Source: CAJXNP01 sp050305935 | GTDB taxonomy: Bacteria; Bacteroidota; Bacteroidia; Cytophagales; Cyclobacteriaceae | Direction: 5' to 3' | DNA length: 64,000 bases | NCBI GenBank assembly: GCA_050305935.1 | Contig: JBNLGG010000008.1 | Coordinates: 44,824 to 108,823 of the forward strand | Shown: in pieces, positions 60,712-64,000 of the stretch | Layout: each line of letters begins with the position of its first letter | Position numbering within the stretch: the first letter of the stretch is position 1 | The notes under the pieces: generated by a model | The model's database searches: none | Seen by the model: only the letters and a program-made list of their open reading frames with translations | What the model was told of the DNA's origin: nothing | Translations under genes and position numbers: made by a program

Positions 60712-61493
60712 GCGAGAAAGAACGAGAATTGAGGCCGGAGGAGCCTCTTTTGGATCCATTAAAAGAGTACTATCACAATATTGTTGATGAAGATTCTGAA
60801 GAACGGCATGAGATACTAAGCCATCATGAAGTGGCTTTGTTGATCATAGATCTTCAATACCTGGATGCCGCCAGAGGATACGGTGTTTTTAAAGACATAA
60901 CTTCATCAGGGATCCCGGTCAAGCAACAGGAATATTATTTCAATACCCTTAATAGATATGTGTTGCCCAATGTTCAACGATTGCTGAAGATTTTTCGAAA
61001 GAAAAAGATGGAGATCATTCACACGAGAATTCAATCGTTGACCTCAGACGGAAGAGACAGAAGCAACGGACATAAACGTTTGGGATTACTTGCAGCGCCG
61101 GGCTCGAAAGAAGCAGAATTTTTGGAAGAGGTAAAGCCGTTGGACGACGAAATTATTATCAACAAAACAGCGAGTGGCGTTTTTTCATCGACAAATTTGA
61201 ACTACGTCTTGCAAAATCTTAATATTAATGAACTGGTTGTTGCAGGCGTGTATACTAACGAATGCGTTGAAACGACCATCAGGGATGCCTGCGACCTTGG
61301 CTACCTGGTGACGATGGTAAAAGACGCGTGTACTACGGTAACACCCAAATTACATCAGGGCACCATCAATAGCCTGAAAGACCGGTACGCTTCGATTTTG
61401 ACTACCGACGACATTGAAAAGCGTTTTGCAGACGTGGAGGAACACATCATTCATCCGGATATTGTTTCCATTCGGAGAGCCGCAGAGGGTTAA
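60708..61493 (+). CDS. Isochorismatase-fold cysteine hydrolase
   Basis: The 261-residue protein has the catalytic triad of the family: D48 (LLIIDLQYLDA), K153 (IINKTASGVF) and C186 (GVYTNECVETT). The fold includes N-carbamoylsarcosine amidase, ureidoacrylate amidohydrolase and nicotinamidase. Its 40-residue acidic N-terminal extension is unusual. It overlaps the M20 gene in an ATGA arrangement and is the last gene of the run. It probably hydrolyses an amide or carbamoyl group. Confidence 0.88.
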   Translation: MSEKERELRPEEPLLDPLKEYYHNIVDEDSEERHEILSHHEVALLIIDLQYLDAARGYGVFKDITSSGIPVKQQEYYFNTLNRYVLPNVQRLLKIFRKKKMEIIHTRIQSLTSDGRDRSNGHKRLGLLAAPGSKEAEFLEEVKPLDDEIIINKTASGVFSSTNLNYVLQNLNINELVVAGVYTNECVETTIRDACDLGYLVTMVKDACTTVTPKLHQGTINSLKDRYASILTTDDIEKRFADVEEHIIHPDIVSIRRAAEG

Positions 61494-61552
61494 TAGAGTA
61501 AATCTTTTTAATCCAATCATTTCACAAAAAAATATTTACCGTATAATTGTGA

Positions 61553-61564
61553 GTAAGTACTTAC
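61553..61564. promoter_or_regulatory. Candidate TetR operator 1
   Basis: GTAAGTACTTAC is a perfect 12-bp palindrome ending 3 bases before the TetR start codon, within a wider imperfect repeat (ATTGT...ACAAT). It would block expression of the regulator itself. Confidence 0.65.
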
Positions 61565-61567
61565 AAT

Positions 61568-62089
61568 ATGACCGAAAAAAAAGAAAAGATCTTACGCGCA
61601 GCGTTACAACTTTTTGCTCAGGAAGGCTATGCTTCCACTTCTACCAGCAAAGTGGCAAAAGCCGCCGGTGTATCCGAAGGATTGATATTCCGGCATTTTG
61701 AGAACAAAGAAGGTCTGCTGAAAGCGGTTATAGCGATAGGGGAAGAAAAAATCAAATCGATTTTTTCAGAAATAATTTTTCAGGATGATCCCAGGGAAAT
61801 CATCCGAAACGCCTTGACCATGCCTTTTTCAGTGATAGAAAGCGAATACGAGTTCTGGAGACTCCAATACAAATTAAAGTGGGAATTAAAAGAATATAGC
61901 GACCAGCGCATGGAACCGCTTAAACTTTCTTTAACAGAAGCATTTAGAAAATTAGGGTATGCGGATCCGGAAATGGAAATGACATTGGTCTTATTGGCAA
62001 TCGATGGAATGGCCTCGTCACTTCTTAAAGGAACCCTGAAGGAAAAGGAGCGCTTCATGAAATTTTTATTGAAAAAATATAACCTATAA
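61568..62089 (+). CDS. TetR-family regulator
   Basis: The 173-residue protein has an N-terminal TetR HTH (TSTSKVAKAAGVSEGLIFRHFENKEGLLKAV) and a helical ligand domain. Short palindromic sites lie immediately before this gene and before the next one, so it probably represses itself and the downstream two-gene unit. The inducer is unknown. Confidence 0.93.
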   Translation: MTEKKEKILRAALQLFAQEGYASTSTSKVAKAAGVSEGLIFRHFENKEGLLKAVIAIGEEKIKSIFSEIIFQDDPREIIRNALTMPFSVIESEYEFWRLQYKLKWELKEYSDQRMEPLKLSLTEAFRKLGYADPEMEMTLVLLAIDGMASSLLKGTLKEKERFMKFLLKKYNL

Positions 62090-62104
62090 AAAATATCAAC
62101 GTAA

Positions 62105-62122
62105 AGTAAGTGATTACTCACT
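62105..62122. promoter_or_regulatory. Candidate TetR operator 2
   Basis: AGTAAGTGATTACTCACT is a near-palindrome sharing the AGTAAGT core with operator 1. It lies 6 bases before the start codon of the Rossmann-fold gene. Confidence 0.6.
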
Positions 62123-62128
62123 ATTAAT

Positions 62129-62803
62129 ATGAAAATAAAAGCAATCATTACCGGAGCTACCGGAATGGTAGGGAAGGGAGTTTTACTGGAATGCCTGGAA
62201 GACGAAAACGTTGAATCAGTATTGGTTATAAATCGACAATCGATTGACATCCGGCATCCTAAGTTGAAAGAAATCATCCACAAAGATTTTTTTAACCTTT
62301 CACCTATAGAGGACAAGCTGGAAGGTTACAACACATGCTATTTTTGCCTGGGGGTCTCTGCACTGGGTCTTTCCAAAGAAGAATATTTCCACCTCACTTA
62401 TGAACTCACGGTGAACTTTGCTGAAACATTGGTAAAAATAAATCCCGATATGACCTTTTGTTATGTCTCCGGAGAGGGAACAGACACCAGGGAAGAAAGC
62501 AGGACGAATTGGGCGAATGTAAAAGGGAAAACAGAAAACAAGTTATTGGCCATGCCTTTTAAAAAAGTGTACCTGTTTCGTCCCGGATTTATTCAACCTT
62601 TAAAAGGAATTAAATCAAGAACAAAATTATACAATGCTATCTATGTGGTTTTCTATCCTTTGATGCCCATCATGAAAGCGCTTTTCCCTAAAAGCATCAC
62701 TACTACGGTCAAGGTAGGAAAAGCGATGATCAATGTGGTAAGGACCGGCTATGAGCCAATTTACCTTCACAACAAAGAAATCAATGAATTAGCCCAGGCA
62801 TGA
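62129..62803 (+). CDS. NAD(P)-binding Rossmann-fold protein (atypical SDR / epimerase-like)
   Basis: The 224-residue protein begins IITGATGMVGKGVLLECL, the extended/atypical SDR cofactor loop. FCLGVSALGLSKEEY and YVSGEGTDTREESRTNW follow, with the K-x-x-x-E segment KGKTENKLL. It resembles NAD-dependent epimerase/dehydratase-like proteins of unclear substrate. It overlaps the next gene in an ATGA arrangement. Confidence 0.8.
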   Translation: MKIKAIITGATGMVGKGVLLECLEDENVESVLVINRQSIDIRHPKLKEIIHKDFFNLSPIEDKLEGYNTCYFCLGVSALGLSKEEYFHLTYELTVNFAETLVKINPDMTFCYVSGEGTDTREESRTNWANVKGKTENKLLAMPFKKVYLFRPGFIQPLKGIKSRTKLYNAIYVVFYPLMPIMKALFPKSITTTVKVGKAMINVVRTGYEPIYLHNKEINELAQA

Positions 62804-63948
62804 GCATCTTAAAACGAATACTAAAAATGATATTAATAATCATAGGAAGCTTGATCGTGTTTTTAGTAGTCGGTGGATATTTGTTCATAAAATTCCGCCC
62901 AGATTTTGGGGCTCGGCCAACCGCCAAGCAAAAGTTGGCTTATGCGGAGACTGGCCATTATAGTGATGGAAAATTCGTCAACCAGATTGAAACCAATATG
63001 GACATGGATTTTAAAACGGTGGTGGGTTTATTGAAGCAATACATGAAGGGGATACCCAATAGCAAACCGGATTTTGTGTTGCCTGTTAAAAAAATTGATT
63101 CATTAGAGATCGCCAATCATATAGCGGAAAAACCGAAAATTACCTGGTTTGGTCACAGCGCCATTTTGCTGGAGATCGGTGAGAAGAATATTTTGATTGA
63201 CCCGATGCTATCGGATGCGCCATCGCCACATCCCTGGCTGGGCAGTAAAAGGTATGCTAAAGAATTGCCCATTGAAATCCAACAGCTTCCCCTGATCGAT
63301 GCCATCATCATTTCACACGATCACTATGATCACCTTGACTACAAATCAATTCTGCAATTGAGAGACAAAACCGACCAATATTTTACGCCTCTTGGTGTAG
63401 GAAATCACCTGGTGAAATGGGGAGTGCCGAAAGAAAAAATACAGGAGTTGGATTGGTGGGCGGAAACTCAATTTGATAGCTTGCTTCTGGTATGCACACC
63501 GGCGAGGCATTTTTCAGGCAGGGCATTCACAGATCGAAATACAACACTTTGGGCTTCCTGGGTGATTAAAAATGAAAACCATTCGATCTATTTCAGCGGA
63601 GACAGTGGTTATGGACCTCACTTTAAGGAAATAGGTAATAAATATGGCCCATTTGATTTTGCGATGATGGAATGTGGCCAATACGATCTGCGATGGGAAG
63701 CCATCCACATGCTACCCGAGCAAACCGCACAGGCGGGGTCGGAGATCAATGCAAAAACAATCATGCCCATTCACTGGGGGGCTTTTACGTTGGCATTGCA
63801 CTCATGGACGGATCCAGTGGAGCGGGTGACCGAAGCTGCCAAGGAATTTGAATATCAAATTGCCACGCCTAAAATTGGGGAGCCGGTTGTTGTGGGTGGG
63901 GATGGAATTCCAAATAATAAATGGTGGGAAACGGCAAGCTCTTTATAG
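62800..63948 (+). CDS. Membrane-anchored metallo-beta-lactamase-fold hydrolase (UlaG/NAPE-PLD-like)
   Basis: The 382-residue protein has an N-terminal membrane helix (ILKMILIIIGSLIVFLVVGGYLF). The MBL-fold domain contains ITWFGHSAILLEIG, the metal motif IISHDHYDHLD, CTPARHFSGRAF, YFSGDSGYGPHF and IMPIHWGAFTLALHSW. The layout with WFGHS and PARHFSGR is that of NAPE-PLD/RomA-like phosphodiesterases. It is probably induced with the Rossmann-fold gene through the TetR regulator. Confidence 0.9.
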   Translation: MSILKRILKMILIIIGSLIVFLVVGGYLFIKFRPDFGARPTAKQKLAYAETGHYSDGKFVNQIETNMDMDFKTVVGLLKQYMKGIPNSKPDFVLPVKKIDSLEIANHIAEKPKITWFGHSAILLEIGEKNILIDPMLSDAPSPHPWLGSKRYAKELPIEIQQLPLIDAIIISHDHYDHLDYKSILQLRDKTDQYFTPLGVGNHLVKWGVPKEKIQELDWWAETQFDSLLLVCTPARHFSGRAFTDRNTTLWASWVIKNENHSIYFSGDSGYGPHFKEIGNKYGPFDFAMMECGQYDLRWEAIHMLPEQTAQAGSEINAKTIMPIHWGAFTLALHSWTDPVERVTEAAKEFEYQIATPKIGEPVVVGGDGIPNNKWWETASSL

Positions 63949-63955
63949 TTAAATT

Positions 63956-63973
63956 ACTTGTCCCCTGACAAGT
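63956..63973 (+). terminator. Short hairpin after the last gene
   Basis: ACTTGTC (63956-63962) pairs perfectly with GACAAGT (63967-63973) over a 4-base loop, 7 bases past the stop codon. No T run follows, so termination is uncertain. Confidence 0.4.
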
Positions 63974-64000
63974 CATTCTGTGAACGATAAGGATATGGAA

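Overview
The window looks like chromosomal DNA of a Bacteroidota bacterium, most likely order Cytophagales. The evidence is a secreted protein with SprB-type repeats and a type IX secretion C-terminal domain, a MurF-alanine racemase fusion, a NagB/PIG-L fusion, BatD, RES/Xre, WG-repeat and DUF4384 proteins, and mostly weak Shine-Dalgarno sequences. No rRNA, tRNA, insertion sequence, integrase, phage gene or CRISPR array was seen.

Layout. 1-2.1 kb: tail of an unknown gene, a CDGSH iron-sulfur gene with an in-frame amber codon, a UbiA prenyltransferase and purN. 2.4-6.6 kb: a divergent pair of small DNA-binding proteins, then a tandemly duplicated unit of small lipoprotein plus periplasmic TPR protein, each unit carrying an intergenic RNA hairpin. 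6.7-11.1 kb: a minus-strand operon batD-aroC-symporter-nfu. 11.3-16.1 kb: queG-ruvB, then apbE, a methyltransferase and a ZIP transporter. 16.1-23.7 kb: murF-alr, an atypical HisA-like gene behind a two-component system, and a HerA-like ATPase. 24-32 kb: mixed metabolism, membrane proteins and lipoproteins, plus a RES/Xre toxin-antitoxin pair overlapping rluA, then prfC. 32-38.4 kb: an M28 peptidase, a three-gene operon ending in a WG-repeat/caspase protein, and a HAD phosphatase. 38.6-44.8 kb: an OmpA-family protein, mutS, an RNA methyltransferase, and MtfA fused to a SEC-C motif. 45.1-48.3 kb: a 1053-residue SprB-repeat adhesin-like protein. 48.3-53.4 kb: a LacI-type regulator divergent from nagB-PIG-L and a sodium symporter, with two palindromic operators between them.

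The most unusual region is 53.4-61.5 kb. A MarR regulator and a perfect 16-bp palindrome precede a tightly packed run of eight genes: a small charged protein, a membrane-anchored beta-sandwich-like protein, an SSS symporter, a 40-residue membrane peptide, an aspartate-transcarbamylase-like enzyme, an AsnB-type amidotransferase, an M20 N-carbamoyl/allantoate amidohydrolase and an isochorismatase-fold hydrolase. The transcarbamylase keeps its carbamoyl-phosphate site but has lost the residues that bind aspartate. The set therefore looks like an uncharacterised uptake and conversion pathway for a ureido or carbamoyl compound. A TetR regulator with two candidate operators, a Rossmann-fold protein and a membrane-anchored metallo-beta-lactamase-fold hydrolase close the window.

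Many convergent gene pairs abut or overlap at their stop codons. Functions are assigned by reading motifs, without database searches.
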